32,802 nt of DNA from NCBI RefSeq assembly GCF_022347745.1, contig NZ_JAKRGC010000034.1, positions 1-32,802 of the forward strand, read 5' to 3'. The notes below the pieces were generated by a model. It made no database searches. It was not told the DNA's origin and was given only the letters and a program-made list of their open reading frames with translations. Of this stretch, positions 1 through 7,966 are shown piece by piece (the stretch's first letter is position 1; each line of letters opens with the position of its first letter). This DNA comes from Streptomyces sp. OfavH-34-F. Lineage in GTDB: Bacteria > Actinomycetota > Actinomycetes > Streptomycetales > Streptomycetaceae. The translations under genes were made by a program, and so were the position numbers.

Positions 1-2
1 CC

Positions 3-1244
3 CCGGCCGGGCGCAGGCGGGCCGGGGCGGCAGCCGCCGTCCGGGAGGCCGGCGGGCTCGGGCGCAAGGTGCGCGGGCTGGACGAGGCCGCCAGGACGCG
101 GGTCGTGCTGGACGAGGTGCTGAGCCATGCCGCCGAGGTCCTGGGGCATGCGGACCCTGCGGCGGTGGACGCCGAAGCGGGCTTCCTGGAGGCCGGGTTC
201 GACTCGCTGACCGCCGTGGAACTCCGCAACCGGCTCAACGCCGCCTGCGGGCTCGCGCTGCCCGCCATGGTCGTCTTCGACAGCCGCAACCCGCTGGAGC
301 TGGCCCGGCTCGTCGCCGGCCGGCTGGCCGCCGAAGGGGGTGAAGCGGCGGCGGACGCCGCGCCCGACCCGGCCGCGAGCCCGCTCGACGACACGCTGTA
401 CGGGCTGTTCCTGGACGCGATCACGGCGGGGAACATCAAACCGGGCCTGGCGATGCTGCGGGCGGTGGCCGCGCTGCGGCCCTCGTTCACCACGGCCGCC
501 GACCTGGACGCCCTGCCCGAAGCCGTCTCGTACGGGGCGCGCGCCAAGGGCGAAGGGGACGGGCCGGTGCCCCGGCTGATCTGCCTCAGCACCCCCACCG
601 TCGCCGGCGGAGTCCACCAGCACGCACGGCTCGCGGCCCGGCTGTCCGTGCCCGTGTCCGGCATCCCGACGCCCGGCTTCGGCCGCGGCGAGGCGCTGCC
701 GGAATCGTTCGACGCGGCCGTGGACGTCCTCGCCGAGGCCGTGCTGCGTACGGCGGACGGGGAACCGTTCGTCCTGCTCGGCTTCTCGTCCGGCGGGCTC
801 CTCGCCCACGCCGTCGTCGCCCGCCTGGAGCGGGTGCACGGGGTACGGCCGGCCGGGCTCGTCCTGCTGGACACGTACTACATGGGCGCGGCGAACGACG
901 CGATCTTCGACCAGATGGCGTCCGCCGTCCCCGACAAGGCGGCCACCCTCGGCGCGTTCAGCAGCGCCGAACTCTCCGCGATGGGCCGGTACGTGGACCT
1001 GCTGCCGCAGTTCACGCAGGCCGACATCGAGGCGCCGGTGCTGTTCGTCCGGGCCGGGGACCTCTTCGAGGCGGGCGAGCGGGCCGGTGTCGGCAAGGGC
1101 GGCTGGCAGGCCGACTGGAACGGCGCCGACACCGTGGCGACCGTGCCCGGCACGCATTTCACCATCGTCGAACAGCACGTCGACACGACGGCCCCCGTCA
1201 TCGACGGCTGGCTGAAGGACCTGAAGGAGCGGATCTCCTCATGA
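3..1244 (+). CDS. Modular type I polyketide synthase, C-terminal fragment (ACP and thioesterase)
   Basis: This is the 3' end of a large modular PKS gene; the frame is open to the left edge, so the start lies outside the window. The visible part begins with a post-KR-type linker, then an acyl carrier domain around bases 110-330 with the phosphopantetheine motif [11 protein letters not shown] thioesterase of the alpha/beta-hydrolase fold follows at about bases 565-1230. Its nucleophile motif is GFSSGG (about 780-797), a following LLDTYY segment may supply the acid, and the late GTHF provides the likely catalytic His. The domain should release the full-length chain by hydrolysis or cyclisation. 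Together with the beta-amino starter genes downstream, macrolactam formation is a reasonable inference, but the sequence does not show ring size or nucleophile. The stop codon overlaps a tiny ATGA-coupled frame that leads into the adenylating enzyme gene. Confidence 0.95.
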   Translation, partial: PAGRRRAGAAAAVREAGGLGRKVRGLDEAARTRVVLDEVLSHAAEVLGHADPAAVDAEAGFLEAGFDSLTAVELRNRLNAACGLALPAMVVFDSRNPLELARLVAGRLAAEGGEAAADAAPDPAASPLDDTLYGLFLDAITAGNIKPGLAMLRAVAALRPSFTTAADLDALPEAVSYGARAKGEGDGPVPRLICLSTPTVAGGVHQHARLAARLSVPVSGIPTPGFGRGEALPESFDAAVDVLAEAVLRTADGEPFVLLGFSSGGLLAHAVVARLERVHGVRPAGLVLLDTYYMGAANDAIFDQMASAVPDKAATLGAFSSAELSAMGRYVDLLPQFTQADIEAPVLFVRAGDLFEAGERAGVGKGGWQADWNGADTVATVPGTHFTIVEQHVDTTAPVIDGWLKDLKERISS

Positions 1245-1309
1245 CCACGCACCACCCCGTGACATGCCTGGACAAGGCATCCGGACGAGCAGCGGAGGCG
1301 GGCCGATGA
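1241..1309 (+). CDS. Possible 22-codon translational coupling peptide
   Basis: An ATG at 1241 overlaps the PKS stop codon as ATGA. The frame runs 22 codons and ends in a TGA that overlaps, again as ATGA, the start codon of the adenylating enzyme at 1306. The predicted product starts MTTHHPVTC and resembles nothing I know. Its likely value, if translated, is to carry ribosomes from the PKS gene to the next gene. The downstream gene also has its own strong GGAGG site, so coupling may not be needed. This could be chance in a GC-rich sequence. Confidence 0.25.
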   Translation: MTTHHPVTCLDKASGRAAEAGR

Positions 1310-2901
1310 GCCTGAGCACGGAGCACCCGGCGGCGGTCGGCGCGCCGGCCGAACGCATCCACGAGTTCATGCTGGCCGCGGCCCGCACCGCCCCGGACAG
1401 CCCGGCCGCCTGGGAGGCCGCCGAGGACGGCACGCCGCGCGTCCTCAGCTACCGGCAACTGGAGCGCAGGGCGCACGACTACGCGGTGACCCTGGACTCC
1501 CTGGGGCTCGACATCGGTGACCGGGTCGTCCTGGAGAGCGACAACTCGGCCGCCGCCGTGGCCGCGCTGCTCGCCTGCTCGATGCTCGGGCTCACCTTCA
1601 TCCCGGTGAGCCCCGAGGTGCCGGACCCCCGGCTGCGGTCGATCATCGACACGGCGGAGCCGGCGCTGCACCTCCAGACGGAGAAGGGCACCCGTGACGG
1701 CATCCCGGACGCCGTCGGCACGGCCCGCTTCGGACCGGACGGGGTGACCGTGGAGCGGGCGCCCGCGGCGCGGGTCCGGTACCGGCGGGAAGCGGTCACC
1801 ACCGACGCCGCGTACATGATCTTCACCTCGGGCACCACGGGCCGCCCCAAGGGTGTGGTGATGAGCCACCGGGGCGTGCTGTCCTTCTACCGTGGCATGC
1901 TGCGGCACTCCGTCGTCACGCCGCAGGACCGGCTCGCGACGACGTCCCCGCTCCAGTTCGACTTCGCCCTGCTCGACATCGGCCTCGCCCTCGGCTCGGG
2001 CGCGCAGCTCATTCCCGTACCGCGTGAACTCATGCACTGGCCGCGCAGGTTCCTGCGGTTCCTCGCCGACACGGGGGCCACGCAGGTGGACGGGGTGCCG
2101 TCCATCTGGCGGCCGGTGCTGCGCCACGAGGCGGCCGGACTCGCCGCGCTGGCGGGGCAGATCCGCGGGGTGCTGTTCTCGGGGGAGGCGTTCCCGCTTC
2201 CCGAACTGCGTCAACTGCAAACGCTGCTGGGCCCGGTGCGGGTGGTGAACTGCTTCGGCCCGACCGAGGCGATGGCGTTCTCCCTCACCGATGTGCCCAA
2301 CCCGCTGCCCGAGAACATCGACAAGCTGTCCATCGGCTTCGCGTACCCGGGCGCCGAGATGCTGCTGATCGACGAGGAGGGCCGGCCCGTCGAGGAGCCG
2401 GGCGAGGTGGGCGAGATCCACCTGCGCGGCCCCTCCCTCTTCACCGGCTACTGGGACGACCCGGAGGCCACCCGGTCCGTCCTCGTCCCGGACCCGCTCA
2501 ACCCCCGCTCCGGGCAGCTCGTCTACAAGTCGAGCGACCTGGCGTACCGGGGCGAGAGCGGCGAGCTGTACTTCGTCGGCCGCTCCGACCTCCAGGTCAA
2601 GATGCGCGGCAACCGCGTCGAGCTGGGCGAGATCGAACGCCGTCTCCTGGAGTTCCCGGGCGTGGAGGCCGCGGCCGTCGTGGTCCGCCCGCGCCCCGGC
2701 GAGGACCCGGAGCTGTACGCGTACGTCGTCCCGGGCCGCGACTTCGACGCCCAGCCGGTCGCCCTGAGCGCCTTCTGCAAGAAGACCCTCCCCGACTACA
2801 TGATCCCCCGCAAGGTCGCCCTGACCCCCTCCCTCCCCCTCACCCCGAACGGCAAAACGGACCGGCGGGCGCTGGCGGCGTTGGTGGCGGAGGAGGGGTA
2901 G
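1306..2901 (+). CDS. Stand-alone amino acid adenylating enzyme (VinM/DltA-like)
   Basis: This 531-residue enzyme belongs to the ANL superfamily. It activates a carboxylic acid as the acyl-AMP and usually loads it on a carrier protein. Visible core motifs are A3 [11 protein letters not shown] (about 173-183), an A4 region with FDF (218-220), A5 NCFGPTE (315-321), an A7 variant YKSSD instead of YRTGD (407-411), A8 [11 protein letters not shown] (425-435) and the C-terminal NGK with the catalytic Lys517. It has no fused carrier domain. In vicenistatin-type clusters one such enzyme loads the beta-amino acid and a second adds a protecting amino acid. This is one of two in the window, and I cannot say from sequence which role it has. 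The start at 1306 is preceded by GGAGG at 1294-1298; an upstream in-frame ATG at 1264 lacks a comparable site. A terminator follows the gene. Confidence 0.88.
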   Translation: MSLSTEHPAAVGAPAERIHEFMLAAARTAPDSPAAWEAAEDGTPRVLSYRQLERRAHDYAVTLDSLGLDIGDRVVLESDNSAAAVAALLACSMLGLTFIPVSPEVPDPRLRSIIDTAEPALHLQTEKGTRDGIPDAVGTARFGPDGVTVERAPAARVRYRREAVTTDAAYMIFTSGTTGRPKGVVMSHRGVLSFYRGMLRHSVVTPQDRLATTSPLQFDFALLDIGLALGSGAQLIPVPRELMHWPRRFLRFLADTGATQVDGVPSIWRPVLRHEAAGLAALAGQIRGVLFSGEAFPLPELRQLQTLLGPVRVVNCFGPTEAMAFSLTDVPNPLPENIDKLSIGFAYPGAEMLLIDEEGRPVEEPGEVGEIHLRGPSLFTGYWDDPEATRSVLVPDPLNPRSGQLVYKSSDLAYRGESGELYFVGRSDLQVKMRGNRVELGEIERRLLEFPGVEAAAVVVRPRPGEDPELYAYVVPGRDFDAQPVALSAFCKKTLPDYMIPRKVALTPSLPLTPNGKTDRRALAALVAEEG

Positions 2902-2935
2902 GAAGGCCGATTCCTCGGCCGTACCAGGAAGACGC

Positions 2936-2971
2936 GAGTCGCCGCCGGACCCCGAGGACCGGCGGCGACTC
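2936..2971 (+). terminator. Strong stem-loop terminator after the PKS/adenylation operon
   Basis: There is a perfect 13-bp inverted repeat, left arm 2936-2948 and right arm 2959-2971, with a 10-base loop. It lies 35 bases after the stop of the adenylating enzyme. A smaller hairpin, GGCCGA/TCGGCC with a 4-base loop, precedes it at 2905-2920. There is no long T run, which is usual for streptomycete terminators. It separates the PKS operon from the regulatory block. Confidence 0.8.
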
Positions 2972-3144
2972 TCTCTCGGTAACGCACGTAGACCCCGGAT
3001 GTGTCCCATGCGTCGACTCACGCCCCTGGCCCGTCTCCGACTCCTGCCGGTTTGCCACAGACACTGACGTGACCTCTGGGGTTGGGCGGCCACGTGTGCG
3101 TGAGCATGTGGCGAGAATCGGGCTACCTGGATCCTGTTGCAGGG

Positions 3145-3171
3145 GAGAAACTCAGAGAAATTTCTTCTCTG
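3145..3171 (+). promoter_or_regulatory. Operator-like repeat, copy 1
   Basis: The sequence contains two GAGAAA half-motifs spaced 10 bp apart, and the second lies in the palindrome AGAAATTTCT (3156-3165). It also forms a perfect 9-bp inverted repeat, CTCAGAGAA (3151-3159) and TTCTCTGAG (3165-3173), which touches the ribosome binding site of the gene at 3183. A copy with 22 of 27 identical bases occurs at 4770-4796. Such AT-rich blocks are unusual here. The likely binder, by position, is the XRE regulator encoded at 3923-4771. Confidence 0.6.
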
Positions 3172-3182
3172 AGGAGAACGCG

Positions 3183-3926
3183 ATGAGATTACGGTTCATC
3201 GGCAGCACCAGCGGCGGCGGCGGATGCCCGTCGGTATACGAGACCGACCGGGGTACCGTGGTCGTCCAAGGCTGGAAGCTCGACCCGGATGACCAGGCGT
3301 ACGGAGACGTGCGAGACATGGCCGACGACGAGGATGTTCTCGAAGTGCCCCGAGAGCTGCTGGAGCGGTTCGCGCCGAAGCGCGCGGCGGACAGCACCGA
3401 ACTCGTCAGTGGCGCCGCGTTCGACGAGCTGTTCACCGCCTTCGCGCATACGGCCCGGCGGCTGGAGACCCGTACGCACTACGACATCGAGAACGAGCGT
3501 GAGTCCTTCGCGCAGTTCCTCGATGGCGAAGAGGTCGATCTCGCCTGGTTCTCCCCGTGGCTCGACACCATGCGCGAGCAGACGGCGGCCGGCAAGACGG
3601 TGAGCAGGGTCCGCGTCGTACCGCCGGAGCTGACGGACTATCTGCGGTACGAACTCCACCTCGCGGAGAGCAACATCGCCGCGGGGGAGGACATTCGGTA
3701 CCTGGACCGGGAGACCGCCCACCGCCTCGTGCTGCCTGACCGGGACTTCTGGCTGTTCGACTCCAGCACCCTCGCAGTCCTCCACTTCACCGACGAGGGC
3801 CACCTCCTCGGGGCGGAGATCATCACCGACCCCGCGGTCGTCGTGGAGCACGCCCGCTGGCTCGACGCGGCTTTCCACCACGCCCGGCCCTTCCTGGAGT
3901 TCGTCAAGGAGCATCCGCCGCGTTGA
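3183..3926 (+). CDS. DUF6879-type protein fused to a small N-terminal domain, with a TTA codon
   Basis: The product is 247 residues with no known enzymatic function. Residues 1 to about 68 (MRLRFIGSTSGGGG, then TVVVQGWKLD) resemble a small protein that in many streptomycetes is encoded separately, just before a DUF6879 gene. Residues from about 76 onward (FDELFTAFAHTARRLETR, then DFWLFDSSTLAVLHF near the C-terminus) resemble DUF6879. I therefore read it as a fusion of two normally adjacent genes. The ATG at 3183 follows a good GAGGAGA site. Codons 2 and 3 are AGA TTA, two of the rarest in Streptomyces; TTA would make translation depend on the bldA tRNA. The stop overlaps the TTG start of the XRE regulator, so the two form one unit. 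Family names are from memory and should be checked by a profile search. Confidence 0.75.
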   Translation: MRLRFIGSTSGGGGCPSVYETDRGTVVVQGWKLDPDDQAYGDVRDMADDEDVLEVPRELLERFAPKRAADSTELVSGAAFDELFTAFAHTARRLETRTHYDIENERESFAQFLDGEEVDLAWFSPWLDTMREQTAAGKTVSRVRVVPPELTDYLRYELHLAESNIAAGEDIRYLDRETAHRLVLPDRDFWLFDSSTLAVLHFTDEGHLLGAEIITDPAVVVEHARWLDAAFHHARPFLEFVKEHPPR

Positions 3927-4771
3927 GCACTGCACGCCAGGGCGTCCATGAGGCCCGAGAAGAACTGGGCGGACGCCTGCGTGCCATCCGTACGGCCGCC
4001 GGCGTCGACGGGCGCACGCTGGCAAAGCGTCTGGGCTGGCCACCGAGCAAGGTCTCCAAGATCCAGCTCGGCCGCCAGGCCCCGACGACCGACGACATAA
4101 CAGCCTGGACGGCCGCCTGCGGCGTCCCCGAGGGGGCAGCCGGGCTGCACCTGCTGTTGCGCGATCTGGACAGCCGGTACGCGGAGTGGCGTCGGCAGCT
4201 ACGGGAGGGCCACGCAGCGGTCCAGCGGTCGTGGGCGGAGACGGAAGCCGCCGCCAAGACCGTCCGCGCGTTCGAACCGTGCTGGGTTCCCGGTCTCTTG
4301 CAGACGGCCGACTACGCCGCCGCCCGGTTCCGCGAGCACGCCCGCTTGAACGGAAGCCGGCCCGACACGGACGCCGCCGTCGCGGCACGGCTGGCCCGGC
4401 AGGAAGTGCTGTACTCGCCCGGCCGTAAACGCTGGCACATCCTGCTGACGGAGGCGGCGCTGCTGTACGGGCTGGCGCCTGCCCCGGTGATGCGCGCGCA
4501 GATCGACCGCTTGGTCTCCGCGAGCACCCTGCCGGCCGTGCGGCTCGGCATCGTCCCCATGAGGACCCGGCTTCCCGTCTCGCCCGTACACGGCTTCTGG
4601 GTCTTCGACGACCATCAGGTGATCGTCGAGGTCGTCAGTGCCGAGCTGCGGCTGGCGCTGCCCGAAGAAGTGGCCCAGTACCGGAAGGTCTTCGACCTGC
4701 TGGCGCAGAGTGCGCTGTATGACGCCGAAGCCAGGCAGCTGCTCACGACAGCAGCCGAAGCCTGGATCTGA
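3923..4771 (+). CDS. XRE-family helix-turn-helix regulator with a DUF5753-type C-terminal domain
   Basis: This is a 282-residue DNA-binding protein. The N-terminal HTH is at about residues 14-65 (LGGRLRAIRTAAG, then KRLGWPPSKVSKIQLGRQ). The C-terminal part has the pattern of streptomycete XRE regulators carrying DUF5753: an EPCWVPGLLQTADYA segment, then LLTEAAL and a late VHGFWVFDD. Relatives such as WhiJ-type and AbaA-associated regulators work with small partner proteins in development and antibiotic control. The start is a TTG at 3923 overlapping the previous stop. The two matching operator-like repeats at 3145-3171 and 4770-4796 bracket this gene and its upstream partner, so autoregulation is a fair inference. 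The second repeat overlaps its own stop codon. Confidence 0.9.
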   Translation: MSTARQGVHEAREELGGRLRAIRTAAGVDGRTLAKRLGWPPSKVSKIQLGRQAPTTDDITAWTAACGVPEGAAGLHLLLRDLDSRYAEWRRQLREGHAAVQRSWAETEAAAKTVRAFEPCWVPGLLQTADYAAARFREHARLNGSRPDTDAAVAARLARQEVLYSPGRKRWHILLTEAALLYGLAPAPVMRAQIDRLVSASTLPAVRLGIVPMRTRLPVSPVHGFWVFDDHQVIVEVVSAELRLALPEEVAQYRKVFDLLAQSALYDAEARQLLTTAAEAWI

Positions 4772-4796
4772 GAAATACCGAGAAATTTCTTTGCTG
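4770..4796 (+). promoter_or_regulatory. Operator-like repeat, copy 2
   Basis: This matches the site at 3145-3171 at 22 of 27 positions. It includes the identical 12-mer GAGAAATTTCTT (4780-4791) and an upstream GAGAAA 10 bp away. It begins in the stop codon of the XRE gene and lies about 97 bases before the gene at 4893. It may control a promoter for the 4893-7207 genes. Confidence 0.6.
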
Positions 4797-4892
4797 CTTC
4801 CCGTCGCCTGCCCGACCGTGATTACGCAGGCGGCCCGCATCGACACGCAACGTGGTGGTGGGGTCGAGGTCATCGACCAGCAGGAGGAGCAC

Positions 4893-5285
4893 ATGAGCAC
4901 AGTGACGGAAGCCGGCGTGCGACTGGAGGAACTGGGTAGGTTCTTCGCCATCACAGCTCGCCGATTCGACGCCGGTCAGTCGGCCCCGGAGATGTTCAGC
5001 ACGGCGATCGACGCCGCGTGGCACCGACTGGCCCAGGACCCGCAGGCACACCGCGCTTTCACAACCGAGCACGCGGGGCGGGAGCTGATCCATGCTGAAA
5101 CTTCCGGGCATGGCCCCATCGCCTGGGTGGGTGCGTACGAGGAGTCGTACGGCCCCCTGCCGGAGGTCTGGTTCACCACCGCCGACGGCAGCCTCGACAT
5201 CGGAGCCCTCTCCGCCTACCGGGAGACCGGCCGCGTTGTCGCGGAGTGGAACTGTTCCCCGGCCCCGAGCGACGGCGATCGGTGA
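4893..5285 (+). CDS. Uncharacterised small soluble protein
   Basis: This is a 130-residue protein that I do not recognise. It has no signal peptide or membrane segment and is moderately acidic. It contains an aromatic- and glycine-rich stretch (GPIAWVGAYEESYGPLPEVWF) in the second half. The ATG at 4893 has a clear AGGAGGAGC site just upstream; the frame is open further left, inside the previous gene, but those codons have no ribosome site. It is the first gene after the second operator-like repeat and is followed 7 bases later by another uncharacterised gene, so it probably belongs to the same regulatory/kinase unit. Confidence 0.7.
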   Translation: MSTVTEAGVRLEELGRFFAITARRFDAGQSAPEMFSTAIDAAWHRLAQDPQAHRAFTTEHAGRELIHAETSGHGPIAWVGAYEESYGPLPEVWFTTADGSLDIGALSAYRETGRVVAEWNCSPAPSDGDR

Positions 5286-5292
5286 TCGCTTG

Positions 5293-5946
5293 ATGGCCGT
5301 GTGCACCGGCGGAGCGTCCCGGCCGACCGCCGGGGTGCTCCGCCTCGTCGAAGGCAGATCGGTGCGACCGACGTGCGTGGACGTTGAAAGCTATGCGGCG
5401 TCGATGTTCGCGTACTGCCCGTACCTCGAAGCGTCCATGGCGCGAGGAATGACCGGGTGGACCGTCTACGAAGTCGTTCCCGGTGCCTGCCGAGAGGCCG
5501 TGGAAGCCGAGTTGTTCCATGTCGCTGTGCAGGCCGCCGAATGGGTCCGCCCGCTGATGAGGCGTCGCCACGGCGCTCTCGCGTGCGAGAACATCGTCAT
5601 CCTCGGAGATGCTGCGGACGCGGACCACAGTGAGGTGATGGCCTGGCCGCACTGGGCTCTCAAGCACCTCTACGGGCCGGTGGGGGTGATGTTCGGCAAG
5701 TTCGCCCAGTGCGCGCGGGAGTGCGACAGGTTCGGCCAGAGCATCCCTCCCGCCCCGGTCTCCTTCCTTCCGGTACGGGCGTCCGTCCGGTCACGCGATC
5801 CACAGTTCCTGCATGACACTCCCGATCTCGCACAGAGCCTGGCCGGGGCTGATGACGACGGCCGTGACGTGTTCGAGCACATCCCTTGTGACTGGAAGGC
5901 GGTACGGGCATGGGCGGCTTCGCTCCCTGTCCCCCAGAGGCGGTAG
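5293..5946 (+). CDS. Uncharacterised protein, possibly DUF6875-like
   Basis: This is a 217-residue soluble protein. Recognisable stretches include YCPYLEASMARGMTGW, a central LACENIVILGDA and WPHWALKHLYGPVGVMFGKF. These recall an actinobacterial family of unknown function (DUF6875, from memory and uncertain). There is no signal peptide or membrane helix. The ATG at 5293 lies 7 bases after the previous stop. Its 3' end overlaps the kinase-like gene by 37 bases, which suggests co-translation. Similar proteins often sit near XRE regulators in streptomycetes, but I cannot assign a function. Confidence 0.65.
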   Translation: MAVCTGGASRPTAGVLRLVEGRSVRPTCVDVESYAASMFAYCPYLEASMARGMTGWTVYEVVPGACREAVEAELFHVAVQAAEWVRPLMRRRHGALACENIVILGDAADADHSEVMAWPHWALKHLYGPVGVMFGKFAQCARECDRFGQSIPPAPVSFLPVRASVRSRDPQFLHDTPDLAQSLAGADDDGRDVFEHIPCDWKAVRAWAASLPVPQRR

Positions 5947-6755
5947 CGGCTGCGGAGGCCCTCTGCGGCCCGGTCTCGCTGACGGGGATCACCGAACGGC
6001 GCGGTACGGCGGTCTGGAAGGCTGAGGGCTCGCTCAGCCGAGCCGCGGTCAAGGTCGGATACGGCACCGAGGGAGCCGAGAGCACCGCGCGGGAAGCGGC
6101 GACTCTCGACGCCCTGCCCGAATACACCGTCGTCACCGGCGGCTCGGGTGCCGACGTCTGGTACGTCACGCCGTGGCTGGACGGGCCGTCCACCTGGGGC
6201 CTGTTCGGTCCGGTACGGGAGGGCAGCGAGGACCGGACGTTCCCTCTTGCCGGAGCAGTGGGGCTGTGCCGGGCGGTCGCCGACCTCCATGCCGCCGGTT
6301 GGGTGCACGGTGACCTGCAACCCGCCCACGGCATCCACACCGCCGCCGGCGTGAGGCTGATCGACTTCGAGTGGTCGTGGCGCGAGGGAACCGATCCGTG
6401 GCGCGAGTTCAGGGGCGGCATCACCCACCTGATCGCCCCGGAGCTCGCCGCGCGGATCGCCACCGGCCCGCAACCGGTGAAGCCGGCGCCCGCAGCGGAT
6501 GTCTACGCACTGGCCGGCGTGCTCTGGACCTGCACCACGGGCCGATGGCCGCTGGACTACGAGGCCGTCGGCATCACGGTGAAGGGCACGAGCCCCGCCG
6601 AGCTGCGGAAGGCCATCAGCGCGGGCATCCCGCTCACCGAGGCGCGACCGTGGCCACGGTTCCAACACGTGCTCGCCGCCGTCCTGACAGCCCAGGCAGC
6701 CGACCGGCCGACGGCCGGTGAACTCGCTGATCGCCTCGCGGAGGTTGCCTCGTGA
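5910..6755 (+). CDS. Protein-kinase-like / aminoglycoside phosphotransferase-like enzyme
   Basis: This 281-residue protein has a kinase fold. A VAIK-type lysine lies in AVKVG (K48), a C-helix Glu may be E62, the catalytic loop is HGDLQPAH (133-140, with D135 as base), and the metal-binding motif is DFE (152-154) in place of DFG. A helical C-lobe with VYALAGVLW follows. HGDLQP differs from the HRDLKPxN of canonical Ser/Thr kinases and sits between these and small-molecule phosphotransferases. There is no membrane segment or sensor domain. Likely substrates are a partner protein or a small molecule; the sequence does not decide. It overlaps the previous gene and is GTGA-coupled to the acetyltransferase, so kinase and acetyltransferase are co-produced. 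Confidence 0.75.
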   Translation: MGGFAPCPPEAVAAAEALCGPVSLTGITERRGTAVWKAEGSLSRAAVKVGYGTEGAESTAREAATLDALPEYTVVTGGSGADVWYVTPWLDGPSTWGLFGPVREGSEDRTFPLAGAVGLCRAVADLHAAGWVHGDLQPAHGIHTAAGVRLIDFEWSWREGTDPWREFRGGITHLIAPELAARIATGPQPVKPAPAADVYALAGVLWTCTTGRWPLDYEAVGITVKGTSPAELRKAISAGIPLTEARPWPRFQHVLAAVLTAQAADRPTAGELADRLAEVAS

Positions 6756-7207
6756 ACGTACGCCCGGCCTCTTTGGACGACGCCGAGGAACTGGCCCGTA
6801 TCCACGCCGACATGGTGGCAGCCGACACCACCGGACCGTGGCAGGACCGGCTCGCCGAGCACCTGCGCCATCACCTGGGCGGCACCCGGCTCGCCGCGTT
6901 CGTGGTCGACGATCCGGAGGGCGGTCTCGCGGCGTGTGCGATGGGCGTGGTCCACCAAGGGCTGCCGGGCCCCGATCACGCCGGGATCTTCGGGCAGATC
7001 CAGACCGTCGCCACCGAGGCACGCTTCCGGCGGCGGGGCTACGGCCGCGCCGTCACTCAGGCGCTCATGGACTGGCTGGCCGGGCAGGGGTGCACTCTGC
7101 TCACCCTGACGGCCAGCGACGCGGGAAGGCCGCTGTACGCATCGCTGGGCTTCACCCCGAACGCGCGCGCGATGCGCCTGGTCGGGAGGCCGTACCACCG
7201 CGCCTGA
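6752..7207 (+). CDS. GNAT-family N-acetyltransferase
   Basis: This 151-residue enzyme should transfer an acetyl group from acetyl-CoA to an amine. The N-terminal beta-alpha start MNVRPASLDDAEELARIH and the acetyl-CoA pyrophosphate loop RFRRRGYGRAV (about residues 90-100) are typical, as is the late YASLGF. The start is a GTG overlapping the stop of the kinase-like gene. The acceptor is unknown. With a phosphotransferase-like partner it could be a resistance or tailoring pair, or a regulatory pair, but neither is shown by the sequence. Confidence 0.88.
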   Translation: MNVRPASLDDAEELARIHADMVAADTTGPWQDRLAEHLRHHLGGTRLAAFVVDDPEGGLAACAMGVVHQGLPGPDHAGIFGQIQTVATEARFRRRGYGRAVTQALMDWLAGQGCTLLTLTASDAGRPLYASLGFTPNARAMRLVGRPYHRA

Positions 7208-7255
7208 CGTGGCCGCGTCTCACGCGCGGGTGCTGCCGTGCGTCCCGAGTCGGCG

Positions 7256-7762
7256 CTACTCGCGTGTGAGCGCCTCCCGTACCGCCTTGGTGCTCGTGCC
7301 CTCGGCGAGGTTGACCGACTGGTCGAGCAGCCAGGTCTTCCGTTTGCCGGGCACGAGGCGGAAGGCGGTGTGGCTGTACATGCCGTGCCCGACCGGGCCG
7401 AAGGAGACGCGTAGGCCGATACCGGCCGGGTGCCCGCCGTACGCCGGGAGCTCGATCGGCCGGCCCGTGGTCAGCGACACGTCCGACACGTCGGTGATCC
7501 GGGGTATGTCCATGTACTCGACGCACTCGGCGATCGTGTCGGCGTCCATCTTCCTGAGCAGCCGGTCGGTGATGGCCCTGCACGCGGTTTCCCAGTCCTT
7601 GTCCAACACGGCCTGTTGGTAGGCCCGCGCGGCCTCGACCGCCGCCGCCGAGCGGTCCTTGCCGTGGTCACCGTCGCCGGCGGAGGCGTCACCGCCGCAG
7701 CCCGCCGTCGCCAGGACCGCCGCCACCACCAGCGCCGAACCCGCCGCGCCCCGTGCGCCCAT
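7256..7762 (-). CDS. Secreted lipoprotein of unknown function
   Basis: The product is 168 residues from the chosen start. It begins MGARGAAGSALVVAAVLATA followed by GCGG, a hydrophobic signal with a lipobox-like TAGC, so it is probably a lipid-anchored protein on the outer face of the membrane. The mature part is small, with an alpha/beta pattern and two further Cys residues (ETACRAI and IAECVEY) that may pair. It resembles small actinobacterial NTF2-like or hypothetical lipoproteins, with no assigned role. I chose the ATG at 7762 because a strong AAGGGGGAC site precedes it; a longer frame to 7801 would add 13 residues in front of the signal. It converges with the acetyltransferase gene and is divergent from the exporter. 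Confidence 0.8.
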   Translation of the reverse strand: MGARGAAGSALVVAAVLATAGCGGDASAGDGDHGKDRSAAAVEAARAYQQAVLDKDWETACRAITDRLLRKMDADTIAECVEYMDIPRITDVSDVSLTTGRPIELPAYGGHPAGIGLRVSFGPVGHGMYSHTAFRLVPGKRKTWLLDQSVNLAEGTSTKAVREALTRE

Positions 7763-7966
7763 GCCCGTCCCCCTTGCCTCGTCCGTCTGTAGACGCTGCA
7801 TTTCAGCACACGGTCGCAGGCGCGCTTCCTACCCGGGCGCAAGCACCGGCCACCCCTATCCGGGGCCCTGAATGCACCCCTGTTCCCGTGCGCGCAGGGC
7901 CCCTACGCGTCGGTACTTCCGTTCACTGATACGTACGTCCCGTCCCCCCAGCATTGGACCGTCTCC

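Noticed and set aside
1198..3093. Long open frame on the minus strand (631 codons) opposite the adenylating enzyme
   Set aside because: It is low-complexity, rich in Arg, Gly, Asp and His, without any domain, and mirrors the third-position GC bias of the real gene on the plus strand.
7921..7966. ACGTACGT palindrome (7931-7938) as an operator of the exporter gene
   Set aside because: It is a short simple repeat with no second copy and no clear promoter around it.
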